Shown: piece by piece, positions 12,313 through 23,010 of the stretch | Numbering within the stretch: the stretch's first letter is position 1 | Layout of the letters: each line of letters starts with the position of its first letter | Origin: Dugong dugon | Taxonomy: Eukaryota > Chordata > Mammalia > Sirenia > Dugongidae | Reading direction: 5' to 3' | Assembly (NCBI GenBank): GCA_030035585.1 | Contig: CM057477.1 | Location: forward strand, 58,323,447-58,387,446 | DNA: 64,000 nucleotides | Notes under the pieces: generated by a model | What the model saw: the letters and a program-made list of their open reading frames with translations, nothing else | Told to the model about the DNA's origin: nothing | Database searches by the model: none | Translations under genes and position numbers: made by a program

Positions 12313-12478
12313 CAGACAGAATCGGATTCAGGGACTTGTTCTGCCACAGTTGGCTGTGAGAACTTAGACAAGATATTGACTATCTGTAAGCCACAATTTG
12401 TTTCATTTGTAAAAGAATAACAGTAGCACCTACCTCGTGGTAGGTTCTTACTAGAATTAAATTACATAATATACGTAA
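12313..12478 (+). repeat. MIR
   Basis: Matches the MIR core layout: 'gttctgccacagttggctgt' followed by the 'catttgtaaaag' and 'agcacctacctcgtggtagg' segments. Confidence 0.8.
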
Positions 12479-12959
12479 ATTTGAGTGGAGTTTTATTGTT
12501 CAGTCAGCTCAATACCCCTACCTCCTCTGGGAAAACACCCCCTCTTCTTTTAGGGTTGCTCCCCACCCAACGCCTTTACCATGATGTCTGAAGGATAATT
12601 GCTACCTTTTCACGTGAACCTATCTCCTTGGCCACAGTGACCAGACAAAAGGTGACCTGTTCCAAGTCATGCCAAGCACAGTACACACTCCATAACTACA
12701 ATTGTTGGTCCAAGGATGGGCGTGTGGTCTAAGCAAGTCCCTAGGACTCTTCAAAAGGAATCAGGAGTGAAGATATTGAAGTTCCTGGACCCAGTGACCC
12801 TGATCTTCTACGGTTTGGTTATAGGTAAACTTGAATTGTGTTTATGTCACCTGCGACAAAAAAAAAATCCTGTATAAGCCAGGCATGGGGTGTTTAAAGT
12901 GACAGATCCTAAAATGTGAAATTGGCTGAATTAAGGTCACTATGGTGGTTTAAAAACAT
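12479..12959. other. Intergenic, nothing recognised
   Basis: No coding signal and no repeat family identified. Confidence 0.45.
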
Positions 12960-13258
12960 GTCTGAATTTAGGCAAGTGTTTAGAGACCAAAGTTTATCAG
13001 TGGTTACCAGGGGAAGTCAGGAAGGAGGGGGAAAGGAGGACTCAATGCTTAGGGGACACTGAGCTTCTTTTAAGGGTGATGGAAAATTTGAAAACAAATA
13101 TAGGTGATAGTTGAACATGAAGAACATAAGTTAATGTCATTGAACTTTACAGGTCATGATTGTTGAAATGGCAAATGTTTTGTTACATATATATTCACCA
13201 ACACAACAATGAAAAAAGTTTAATTTCAACCTGAAAAATAAAAAAATAAATAAAAAAG
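12960..13258 (+). repeat. Old L1M 3' UTR end
   Basis: The segment 'tcagtggttaccaggggaag' followed by 'gtcattgaactttacagg' and an A-rich end resembles the 3' UTR of old L1MA/L1MB-type elements. Recognised by eye. Confidence 0.65.
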
Positions 13259-13298
13259 TCTTCAAATTATTTCACTCCTCCTATCAAGAGGTAAGGAG

Positions 13299-13945
13299 TC
13301 TTGCCATCTAAGATACAACTATTGGTCTTTTCCCATCTGAGCAAAGGAGAATGAAGAAAACCAAAGAGTCTATGGAGCAATTAGTCCAAACTAACGAACC
13401 GCATGCACCACAGCCTACCCTGAGATCAGAACATCTAGATGGTACCCAGATACCACTACCAACCACTCTGACCAGGATCACAATAGAGGGTCTGGGACAG
13501 AGCAGGAGAAAAATGTAGAACAAAGTCCAAATTCATGAAAACAGAACCAGACTTACTGGTCTGATAGACACTGGAGGAACCAAGACTATGGCCCTTAGTC
13601 ACCCTTCTAACTTGGATCTGAAGCCACTCCCAGAGATCATCTTTCAGCCAAATAACAGGCGGGCCTATAAAATAAACAATAACAGCTATGAGGAAAGTGC
13701 CCCTGAGAACAATCAACTATACGAGACCAAAAGGGCAATATTTGCTCAAAAGCAAAGACGAGAAGGCAGGAAGTGGCAGGAAAACCAGACGAATGGAAGC
13801 TGGGAACTCAGGGTGGAAATGGAGAGACTGCTGATACATTGTGGGGATTGCAACCAACGTCACGGAACATTCTGTGTATAAATTATTGAATGGGGAGCTA
13901 ATTTGCTCTGTAAACTTTCACTTAAAGCACAATTAAAAAAAAAAA
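13299..13945 (+). mobile_element. 5'-truncated L1 (3' UTR only)
   Basis: A 647-bp piece equivalent to the 3' part of the full-length L1s, starting at 'tcttgccatctaagatac' and ending in a poly(A) run. It has a perfect 13-bp target duplication aagaggtaaggag at 13,286-13,298 and 13,946-13,958. The right copy of the duplication overlaps the first bases (ggag) of an AfroSINE, so the L1 landed at the 5' edge of an existing SINE. The 97-codon frame at 13,588-13,881 is 3' UTR, not a gene. Confidence 0.93.
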
Positions 13946-13954
13946 AAGAGGTAA

Positions 13955-14150
13955 GGAGCCCCAGTGGTGCAATGGTTAAGAGCTTGGCTGCTAACCAAAA
14001 GGTCTGCCACTCAAACCCATCCAAAGACTCCGTGGGAGAAAAGACTTGGTGATCTGCCCGTGAAGAGTACAGCATTGGAAACCCTATAAGGGCAGTTCTA
14101 CTCTGTCCTATAGGATCACTATGAGTCAGAATTGACTTGATGTCACAGAG
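13955..14150 (+). mobile_element. AfroSINE
   Basis: Head ggagccccagtggtgcaatg; tail near 'agaattgacttgatgtcac'. Its first four bases are part of the L1 target duplication at 13,946-13,958. Confidence 0.92.
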
Positions 14151-14178
14151 CAATAATCAATGAAAAGGTAGAATCTCT

Positions 14179-14492
14179 TAGGTAACTATATGTTTTACAG
14201 GTTTGTTCAATGTTTCTTGTATTTGAGCATAAGTAGACTAATTCTCTTAGTCTGCTGCATGGTATTCTATAACATGAATTTACTAAGTTTATTGAGCCTT
14301 TCTCCAGTTGATGGATACTTAAGCAGTACCAGTAAGTTTGCTATGTACATCCCTGTACATTTTTCTTTGTACAGATGAGTGAATGTCAGAAAGGACCCCC
14401 AAAGTAGCTGTACCCATGTATAAGTGTCAGTTGTGAATGTGTTCTGCTGTAATAAACAGAAATTCATTTTAAAAAAAAAAGAAGAAGAAGAA
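14179..14492 (+). mobile_element. Unassigned mRNA-like retrocopy with poly(A)
   Basis: A 314-bp insert with AATAAA at 14,451-14,456, then ten A at 14,471-14,480 and a (GAA)n run. It is flanked by the perfect repeat gtagaatctct at 14,168-14,178 and 14,493-14,503. A poly(A) signal just before a poly(A) tail and a target duplication are the marks of a processed RNA copied by L1 machinery. No protein is recognised. Around 14,258-14,340 the text loosely resembles antisense old L1, so the parent could be a non-coding or 3' UTR transcript. Confidence 0.75.
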
Positions 14493-14509
14493 GTAGAATC
14501 TCTATTCCC

Positions 14510-14972
14510 TCCCCTTGACTCTGGGCAGGACTTTGTGGTTGCCTCGATGAACAGAATGTGGTGGAAATGACCTGTATAATTTCCCAGATTAGGATAGAAA
14601 GAGCCATGGAGCTTCTGCTAGTTTCTCTTGGGACACTTACTCTGAAAGCCTTCAGCTGTCATGTAAGAAGTCCAGGTGCCCTGGGGCTGCCACATGGAGA
14701 GAGAGAAAGGTGCCCAAGAAGCACCAGCAGTTGCAGCCCCCAGCCGTTGGAGTCTTCCCATCCCAGGCACATATTCACGTGGTGAAGAAACCTTTGTTAG
14801 GACCCCAGTCCAGCAGCCATCTGACTGCAGCCGCATGAGAGACCCAGAGTGAGAACCACCCCGTTGAGCCCAGTCAACTCCCAGAACCATGAGCAAGATA
14901 AATGACTGTTATTGTTTTAAGCCACTGTTTTGAGGTGGCTTGTTGTGCAGCAATCGGTAACCAGAATAGCAG
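14510..14972 (+). repeat. Probable ancient LTR, family not assigned
   Basis: The layout is that of an old mammalian LTR: polyadenylation-like 'gcaagataaatgactgttat', then 'ttgttttaagccactgtttt' and an end at 'cggtaaccagaatagcagg'. I recognise the general type but cannot name the family. Confidence 0.5.
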
Positions 14973-15375
14973 GTGGAAGGCAGTCAGGATCCCTTCATTC
15001 TGGATAGCAATATTTGGTAAGAGATAGTAAAGCTGTTTTTTAAACAATTACCTACTGTGTCTGGAGACTTAGTTCATGTCTGATCCACTGAGACTAGTGC
15101 ATTAGGGACTTGGGTAGGTTGATAAAGATTAAATTGGCTGTATTGCCCGTTAGTTGCAAGATCATAAGGAGCTACCTCTGGAGCTGATGAAAATAAATGG
15201 ATGTCACCAAAAATACTGCATGCTGTACAGTGATCAGACAAGACTTTGGAACATCTCCAAATGCAGACGAAATAAGCATGTTTATAGTTTTGCATGGGAT
15301 GGTTGCATTTTGTTGGATGAAACAGTTTTTGCGTTCTGTTGGATGAAACATTTGTTAACAAATGCCTCGGAAGGA
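14973..15375. other. Intergenic, nothing recognised
   Basis: No gene. The two overlapping open frames (plus 15,154-15,465; minus 15,074-15,538) run across the dinucleotide repeat and have no family features. Confidence 0.5.
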
Positions 15376-15431
15376 ATGTGTGTGTGTGCGTGTGTGTGCA
15401 TGCGCATGTGTACACACATACACGTGCACAC
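15376..15431. repeat. Alternating purine-pyrimidine tract (GT/CA)
   Basis: 56 consecutive bases alternate purine and pyrimidine without a break, mixing tg, cg, ca and ta steps. The stretch passes from a (TG)n side to a (CA)n side around tgtgtacaca, so it can also fold back on itself. Confidence 0.9.
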
Positions 15432-16124
15432 CCAGGCACTGAATAGCCAAGGGTGTGGACTTTAATGAATCTATTTTTCTCCTTACTACTCTCTCTTCTT
15501 CTGAGAACAGCCCTCACTCCCTCCTTTAGGATAACCACTCCTTCACTGTAAGTTCTGAAGCTGCCATCATCTCACAATATGAACCTCACTGATCACAATG
15601 AATGGTCAGGAAGTAAAGACCTGGCCCAAACAAGGACAATCAGAATCTTCCCCAGCATTCTTCATAATTGAACTGTGATGGGATAGTTGGGTTGGAGGGA
15701 GAGAGCCTTCTTCTCTAATCATGAATCTGTAAAGATGTAAGAGCACATCTGGCCATGGGAACAATTCTAGCCTTATGAAGAATGAGGCCAATGCAAAGAG
15801 AAAACTGGTGACACATGGGTAGACTCCTTATGGTGCTTGAGTCCGTGCCTTTTCCACTGTTTATTTACATCAGCCATAAATGCATAGCCAAAGCTGTTTG
15901 ATTCCATCATCTGCAATCAAGAGAATCTTTATCACAGTTCCAGCGACATAGAAAGCACCCAGTAGATGCTACTCACATCTAACTATTTCCCACAGCTATG
16001 CTTCTAACCAGCAGGGTAGAGGTCAACTGTGCCTAAGGAAAGTGTTCAAAGCCGCACTCCACTGGGGCTCGGTGGGCCACGGAGTCAGCTCACCCCATCA
16101 CCCTGCTACAGAGCCCTTCAAATG
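15432..16124. other. Intergenic, possible old LTR debris
   Basis: Around 15,560-15,850 the words 'ggcccaaacaaggacaatca' and 'gtaaagatgtaagagcacat' recall MLT1-type LTR sequence. This is not firm. No gene seen. Confidence 0.35.
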
Positions 16125-16205
16125 TAGGGATGTCCAAATCCCACCCAGACCCACTGGATCTGAATCTGCAGGGAAAAGGTGTGGGGTCCTGAATAGTTTA
16201 AAGTT
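16125..16205. repeat. Possible MER5-like hAT fragment
   Basis: 'cccacccagacccactggat' followed by 'ctgaatctgcaggg' resembles the inner part of MER5 non-autonomous hAT elements. Confidence 0.4.
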
Positions 16206-16209
16206 CCAG

Positions 16210-17460
16210 GAGTGGACTTCTGGTTAAATAAAGGCAGGTGTTTATCTCTACTTCCTCCTATAACCTCATAAAATGACAGCAAAAGAGTTAAAGAGCTAAA
16301 AATATACACACACAAAAAAAAAGGTGAACAGGAGAAGAGCAAACAGCACATGAGAAACGTCAACAACATTTTGTGACATGGAAACTGTGTGGAAGTGTCA
16401 GCAAAGAAAGCTGAAATCTAAGTGTCTACAGCTTATTTGTCCCCCAGGACCCCAGAAAGGCACAGGCATTGATTATTCTAGGTACCCTTGAAGGCAGAGG
16501 TGCAAAGTAGGGCTAAAAACAGAGGGATTGGTTGAAAGTCTTTGTAAGAAGCAATTTGTGCCCCAGATGCCTTCTCCACCATATATAGCCAGGCAATGGC
16601 CTTCCCCCTCCTGACAGACAAGACTCATTCTCTGGGGAAGATGAAGTTCACTCTCTGGAGAGCATGAACAAGTAAGGCATTGGACTCTGGGACTTAGGCA
16701 CAGGAGAAGATAGGGCAAGGGAAGGTGCTTCTAAGAACAGGAGAATTAAAGAAAATTCTGTGGGCTGAATGAGAGAACCTCCAGCCACCTTCTCTTTTTG
16801 CTCTGAGAATGCTGGAAATAGGCTTAAACCCTCAAGACAAGAATAGATAGAAGATTCTTCTCAGAGCACTGACAAGCCCAAGATAAAGACCCACAGATAA
16901 AGACACTGGGTGTCTTCAACAGAAAGCCAAATCCCAACCCACTGACCATACCAGCTCATAGCCCTGCCCTCGCCCAAGGAGCTTCCATCTAGCTTTCCCG
17001 TGCCTCATACTTGAATATGGATGACAGCCAAGGATCACAGATATGTGAGGAAAACTGCAACAGGAAAAGAGAGAGACCAAACAAAGCCCAGGAAGAAGAC
17101 ACATGGAAACATAAAGACAAGGCAGAGAATAGAAGAAAACTTCTTTTAAAACTATAGTTAATCGCCCCACAGATATAAGAGAAGGTGTTACATCAGTGAA
17201 ACTAGAACAAAACACTATTCTTAAGAAACATTTGAGAAAAAGAAATGCAGCAGAGGTAAAAATTGAATAGAAGAGGTGGAATATGAAATTGCAAAAAGCT
17301 CACAGAAATTAGAACTTTTAAAAATAGAAAATAATAGACAAAAAGTGAATGCCCATTCAAAAGATAGTCCAAAAAGTGAAAACATAGTTTAAGAAACTGT
17401 CAGAAAAAATAGTGCAAGAAAAATTTCCAGAACTAAAGGACATGCATTTCCCTTTGATGA
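16210..17460 (+). repeat. Old HAL1/L1M-type LINE relic
   Basis: A-rich sequence beginning near 'gtggacttctggttaa' and ending near 'tttccagaactaaaggacat', as in the ORF1 region of old L1/HAL1 elements. No open frame of useful length remains. Confidence 0.55.
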
Positions 17461-17495
17461 TGGTAGGCTGTGGAAACTAATACATACGGGAATAA

Positions 17496-17730
17496 TAAAA
17501 GAGCTACTATTTAGCAAGAGTTTGCTTTATGCCAGGTACTTGCTGTGTTGTATATACCTTGTATCTCATTTAATCTTCATGACAAACCTATGAAGTAGAT
17601 ACTATTATTTTCCCCACTTGCAGATGAAAAAACTAAGACTCAAAAAAATTAAGCAACTTTGGGGGCTGTGATTCAACCCAAGACTGTCTGATCTCAAAGC
17701 CTATCTTCCTAACTATTATGCTATTCTGTC
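17496..17730 (-). repeat. MIR (antisense)
   Basis: Contains 'tgccaggtact', 'tctcatttaatcttcatgac' and 'cagatgaaaaaactaagact', which is the reverse complement of the MIR core. Confidence 0.85.
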
Positions 17731-17761
17731 TGTTAATACTAACTGGATATATGTATATACA

Positions 17762-17794
17762 TACAGCACGCACGCACACACACACACACACACA
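17762..17794. repeat. (CA)n microsatellite
   Basis: About 33 bp of cacg/ca repeats (gcacgcacgcacacacacac). Confidence 0.9.
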
Positions 17795-18960
17795 TTTGTA
17801 AATGTGCTGTCATTTCTTTTTACTTTTTGGGCAATGGCTAACAACTTTTATTAATTGCTATTTTTTTGTATCTTACTTTTCGGAAAGACTTAGTCCTTCA
17901 TGCCACTTCATATTCTCAATTTTTAACTAAATTGACCATTTTCTGCTTTTCAGTTGGGAGCTTTGCACACTGAAGTGTGAAAAATAGATCATGCGTACCA
18001 GCTTATCCCGCCCTTTAACCTCACTGCTATTCTTTGGAAGTCAAAATCTCCTAGAAAAGAAAAATCTTCTTTTTAGTCCCTGTTTGGGTAAGAACCTGCT
18101 AAAGAAGGACTTTGCAGAGATGCAAAAGAATACAAATGCTTGTACCTCACATCTGCTGTGAAACAGAAAGACCGGTTTGGGAGCCAATATTGATAGATCT
18201 TGGGACAAGAACAAGACTGCCTTTCACCAAGGAATGTTTCATTTGAAATTGCAAAGATAATGTCAACAGTGTCTGCCTTTGGGTTTCTCTCTAAAGAAAG
18301 AGTATGTATTCAGCTGGGCTGAGGCAACCTTCTTTGAAGAAAGGTAATGACAGAAACTTTCAAGGCATGTTGTTTCTTATGTGAACACTATGGTACATTG
18401 GCACTGAAAAGCATCAAGAAGCTCATAAAATGCCTCAAAGGCTACCATGTGGCTACATAGCAAGAAGAGACCTTTCTTCATGGATGCACATTTATGCAAT
18501 TTCTTAAGTTCCGTCTGACTATCTAGGTGTTCTTAATGCATCTGTCTCCATAGAGTCTCTGAGACTCCCCTCCCACTCTGTAAGGATTCAGCGTAAGCAA
18601 CGCCTAACTTCTAGCATAGACCATCTCTTTGGTATTCACAAAGGGTGAAAAGAGTAATGAAGGAAATAGAGTTGGTTCTAGGCAAGCATGGGCCAGACAT
18701 ATATTGCTGAAACTGACAATAGCGAAATTAGAAAACAGGGAAGATATATTATAAAAAAGGAGGATAGGTACAAGAAGAGACTAACTTGCAAGATAGGATT
18801 GTCCTGAGAAGTAGTTAAAGACAACTCTGTGGCAGCATGAGAGCATGACTTTTTAAGCCACTAAAATATAATTATGCCTTTGACTATTTAAGAGATTATT
18901 AGAACCTGGGAGATTACTTGTAGATTGACTTTAACGAATGGCAACATTCAACAGAAGACA
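17795..18960. other. Intergenic, single-copy looking
   Basis: About 1.15 kb with no repeat or gene recognised. Reading frames are closed on both strands. Confidence 0.5.
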
Positions 18961-18963
18961 GAT

Positions 18964-18996
18964 AGGTAGATGGATGGATGGATGGATGGATGGATA
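18964..18996. repeat. (GATG)n microsatellite
   Basis: Six or more tandem gatg/ggat units next to the RTE tail, a common site for tail-derived tetranucleotide growth. Confidence 0.85.
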
Positions 18997-19002
18997 GACA
19001 GC

Positions 19003-19440
19003 TGGTTTTGAGTCAACTCCAACTCATGACCTTATGTACAACAGAATGAGATGTTCCCTGGTCCTGTGTCAACCTCAGGATAACCAGCACTTTCAAATTC
19101 ATCATTGTGGCTACAGTACCAGTCCATCTCACTGAGGGTCTTCCTTACAGTTGCTGGCCCTCTACTTCACCAAACATGATGTCCTCTTCCAGCGATTGAT
19201 CCCTCCTGATAATATGTCCAAAGCAAGCAATTTGGACAATGTTTAGTTGTGATCCATAATGTTTTCACTGGCTAATTTTCAGAAGTAGATGGCCGGGCCT
19301 TTCTTTTAGTCTGTCTTAGTCTGGAAGTTCTGCTGACATCTGCCCACCATGGGTGATCCTGCTGGTATCTGAAATACCGGTGGCATAGCTTCCAGCATCA
19401 CAGCAACATGCAAGCCACCACAGTACAACAAACTGACAGA
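19003..19440 (-). mobile_element. Internally deleted RTE LINE
   Basis: On the minus strand the right part (about 19,260-19,440) carries a 5'-end-like block (antisense of 'ggtatttcagataccagcag'). The left part (19,003-19,260) carries the RTE 3' coding end and tail (on the plus strand 'gtccatctcactgagggtct' and 'gagtcaactccaactcatga'). The several kilobases of ORF expected between them are missing. The tail is the same as that of the AfroSINEs, which are thought to borrow RTE machinery. RTE identity is from memory of the family layout. Confidence 0.7.
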
Positions 19441-19559
19441 GGGGTGGTGGCAACCAAGTATAGAAACTATTCAATTATTCCAAAGTGGATAATACTAAAG
19501 ATATTTCACTATGAATATTTTAATTAAGTTGAAAAAATTGCTAAAGTAATAGAGTATTT

Positions 19560-19705
19560 TACAGCTTACCCAGTGTCTTCATAGTATTTCGTTTTGAGCT
19601 TTAAGATGCCTTTATTAAGTGGATAGGCCTGCCATGACTCTTCCATTTTACTGAGAAGGAAAGTACGGCTCAGTGAAGTCAAGAGATTTGTCCAAGTTCA
19701 CACAA
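19560..19705 (-). repeat. MIR fragment (antisense)
   Basis: 'ccattttactgagaaggaaa' and 'aagagatttgtccaagttca' match the antisense MIR core. Confidence 0.65.
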
Positions 19706-19734
19706 TTATTAAAAATACATAAATAATATAAAAA

Positions 19735-20460
19735 TTAGTATAGTATTTTACAATATACAAAGCACTTTCAAATATATCATATCTCATGTAACCTTCTGTC
19801 ATGGATTGAATTGTGTCCCCCAAAAATATCTATCAACTTGGCTGGGTCATGATTCCCAGTATTTTATGATTGTGTACCATTTTGTAATCTGATGTGATTT
19901 CCTTATGTGTTGTAAACTCTATCACTATGATGTAATAAGATGGATTAGCGACAGTTATACTGATGAGGTATACAAGATTAGGTAGTGTCTTAAGCCAATC
20001 TTTTTTGAAAGATGGAAGAAAGAAGCGAGCAGAGACCCAGGGGAACCTCATACCACCAAGAAAGCAGTACCAGGAGCAGAGCGTGTCCTTTGGACCCTGA
20101 GGTTCCTGCACTGAGATCCTCCCAGACCAAGGGAAGACTGACGACAAAGATCTTCCTCTAAAACTTACAGAGAAGAGAAAGCCTTCCCCTGGAGTTTACA
20201 CCCTGAATTTGGACTTGTAGCCTACTGGACTGTGAGAGAATAAATTTCTCTTTGTCAAGGCCATCCGCTTGTGGTATTTCTGTTATAGCAGCACTAGATG
20301 ACTAAGATATCCTCCTGACAGCTCTGTGAGACTAATGTTGCTAGTAGGCCCATTTCTCAGAAGTAAACTGAGGCTCTGAGAGGCAAGAATGTTTTCCTTT
20401 TTAAGGTGAAATTGTTGACAAGATTGGTCCATACCAGAGTCACATTTTCAGATTCCAAAT
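19735..20460 (-). repeat. MIR split by an LTR
   Basis: The left part ends 'tctcatgtaaccttc' (to 19,796). The right part resumes 'tcctcctgacagctctgtga' (from 20,310) and continues 'aaactgaggctctgagaggc'. Together they give one antisense MIR interrupted by the LTR at 19,797-20,309. Confidence 0.7.
19797..20309 (+). mobile_element. MaLR-type solo LTR
   Basis: 513 bp, starting tgtcatggattgaattgtgt and ending near 'gcactagatgactaagata'. It has the polyadenylation-like 'gaataaatttctctttgtca' near the 3' end. Flanks ccttc (19,792-19,796) and tcctc (20,310-20,314) agree at 3 of 5 bases, both differences being C/T. It lies in a MIR. Confidence 0.88.
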
Positions 20461-20665
20461 CTCACCCTTTTTCCACTAGAATTTGAACCCAGGTCAACAG
20501 ACTACAAATCCATTGGACTTCTTGGTAAACCACCCACACTTGAAGAGAGCAGGGAAATAAGCCCTCTTCTTTCTTGACTAGTATTTGTTGAGCCAGATAT
20601 TTGAGAGCCTTCACATGCTTGGGCTGTATGTTGATTTTTTTCACCTTATTGGGCATAGGAGCAAT

Positions 20666-20866
20666 TAAAAAAACAGTTGCCATCCAGTTGACTCCAACTT
20701 ATGGGGACCCTGTGTGTATCAGAGTAGAACTGTGCTCCATAAGATATTCAATGGTTGAATTTTCAAAAGTAGATAGCCAGGCGTTTCTTCCAAAGTACCT
20801 CTGGGTGGCTGAAACTGCTAGTTAGCAGTAGAGTGTGTTGACCATTTGTACCATCCAGGGACTCCA
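20666..20866 (-). mobile_element. AfroSINE, second subtype
   Basis: Tail 'gttgccatccagttgactcc' at left and head 'accatccagggactcc' at right, so minus strand. It includes 'gtagaactgtgctccataag'. Confidence 0.9.
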
Positions 20867-22181
20867 GGATGGGAGCCATAGCCTACCCAAAAAAGTTAAT
20901 TTTATCTAATTTACAAAGAGAAGTTGCCATAGTTGACTGCAAAAGTCCTAACAAATCCATAAATAGTGCAATATTGGGCATTTTAGTTCCACTCAAGAAA
21001 GGCTTTAGACCTAAGACCTAGGTGCATCTCAGCATGTCATCACTAAGCCCTCCACCAGGCCAATGTACTGAAACAGAAATGCGTGGGTAACATAGAGTCA
21101 AACTCTGTGATACTCACGTGGGCATCTACAAAATGTCCAGTTGTCCTGTGTACCCTTAGATCCCCCTCTCAGAGTCATCTAAATCAGGGTCCAGTGTGGG
21201 AGACAAGAAGGTAACTGCTTATAAAGCCCAAAGGTTATTAGTCTTCACTTGGCATTTTGTCACTTTTCTTATTTTTTCATTCAAAGTTAACTTTATTTTG
21301 GCATTGATTTTGGTGTCTGGTATAATTTCATTTTTCAAGCAAAATTTAAAGACTGTCATTTCCACACTCTTGCACCCAATGAGAAACAGCTTTGGTGACA
21401 ACTTTTTTTATTAAAGTTCCTCTTGAGCAAACAATCATGCTTCATTCATCTGGATTGAAAGACAAGGTTGTCAGAAAATCTGTAAGCTGTTTCCACACAA
21501 ATTCCCAAGTGCTGTGAATAGTGCCTCTGTCCAACTCATTTCACAGCTCTGGCTTCAGCACAAAACTTGGCTCAGAAGGTTTCATAAAACCAGTCTTCAG
21601 ATGCCATAAATGCCCAGTGGGTTTTCTATTGACTCTGAAAATACTGTCTACTGTATTTAATCTCCTCATGCAACATGCCCATTAGTTCAGTTTCCACATT
21701 CCTGAAATATTAGAAGGGTTTTGTTTGCTCAGGGTGTACTTTTGAGAAAGCAAAATGGTTTTCTGCTCTTAAATTATTGCACAAAATAATAAGAACTACT
21801 TTTTTCTCTCAACATTTTTACTTCCCAAAACACATTGAAGGCAGAAGTTAAAAGAAGAAAATAAAAACATACAATTTGGTTACAAAAGTCCAGAGTTATT
21901 CTGTTTTAGTTCATCTGATTCTTATGTAACTATGAAGATATTCTTTGAATTAATACTGAATCTCAATGTCAATGGAAATCTTGGTCCCAAGAGAACTTCC
22001 AGGGATTTAAAACAGAAAATTGTTCACATGATATACGTAGCTGGCATAAATCAGAGAAGTCAGCTTATTAGGGAAGCTTCCCTTTGAATTCAAGCATGAA
22101 AGGCTGAGGGAATCGCTGAGACAGGATCCTTACTCAGAGGAGGTAGAGCAGGTGCCAAGGGTGAGTCTCAGATTATGCATT

Positions 22182-22184
<3 letters not shown>
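20867..22184. other. Intergenic, single-copy looking
   Basis: About 1.3 kb with no repeat recognised. The 72-codon frame at 21,196-21,414 is hydrophobic, but it is overlapped by an antisense frame of similar length and has no family motif. I do not call it a gene. Confidence 0.45.

Positions 22185-22212
<28 letters not shown>
22185..22212. repeat. Poly(T) run
   Basis: 28 T in a row after 'gcatttga'. It could be the tail of a minus-strand retrocopy, but I see no matching duplication. Confidence 0.85.
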
Positions 22213-22539
22213 GCAATTAAATAAAAAGTTAGGAGCCTCTTGATGGCTCACGCTTGTTTTTGTTACAGCTGCTTCCAGGAGAACCCATATTTTCGCCATC
22301 TGTAAACTGGCAGTAACTCCCAGCTTTCCTTTATGTCACAGCATATGCTATCAGCAGTTCTCTGTTTCTTGTGCACTCGATATGCTCCTTTAAATCTCTA
22401 TTTAAAACTGGCTTTTACTGCAGGTGCTTCCATGTGTCAACCCAAAGCCCACGAGTTTGCCTCAGTCTGTTGAGAGTGTGTGTCTCCATTTCTCTGGCTA
22501 CTATTTAATTCAGCATCTGCTATGCCTGCCACTTTATCT
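22213..22539. other. Intergenic, nothing recognised
   Basis: No coding signal and no repeat that I can name. Confidence 0.45.
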
Positions 22540-22705
22540 GGGCAGTTTTTATGTAAATGTTAGCCCATTTCCGCACCCACAACAATCTTCTGAAATAGGT
22601 TTGATGACCCAGTTTGGCAGATGATTAAACTGAGGCTCAGAGAGGTAAAAGTAACTCACCCACAGTCACAAAGCTAACAAGTGGTAGAACTGGGCTTTGG
22701 CCACA
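22540..22705 (-). repeat. MIR (antisense)
   Basis: 'gattaaactgaggctcagag' and 'aagctaacaagtggtagaac' match the antisense MIR core. Confidence 0.8.
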
Positions 22706-22748
22706 GGGCTATCTGACCCAGGCCTGGCCTATGCATTCCACCATGGTG

Positions 22749-23010
22749 GTGTTGTTCTTGCTGTTGTTAGCTGCCATGGTGACTCCATGCACAACAGAAC
22801 AGAACACTGTCTGGTACAGCACCATCCCTATGACCAAACTATTGTGATCCATAAGGTTTTCATTAGCTGATTTTCAGAAGCAGTTCACCAGGCCTTTCTT
22901 CCTGGTCTGTCTTAGTCTGGAAGCCCCACTGATGCCTGTTCAGCATCATAGCAACACACAAGCTTCCACAGACAGACAAATGTGGCTGGGCCTGAGAGGC
23001 AACTGTGGTG
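22749..23010 (-). mobile_element. tRNA-Gly/RTE-tail SINE, head lost
   Basis: Starts with the RTE-type tail (on the plus strand 'ttgctgttgttagctgccat') and continues 'cctggtctgtcttagtctgg' and 'cagcatcatagcaacacaca', as in the SINE at 45,779-46,080. The tRNA-like head is missing or too diverged. Confidence 0.75.

Noticed and set aside
15074-15538. 154-codon minus-strand open frame
   Set aside because: It crosses the GT/CA tract, giving a low-complexity Thr-His run, and has no other support.
21196-21414. Small hydrophobic protein of 72 residues
   Set aside because: A similar-length frame exists on the opposite strand over the same bases and the sequence is AT-rich. There is no promoter or conserved motif.
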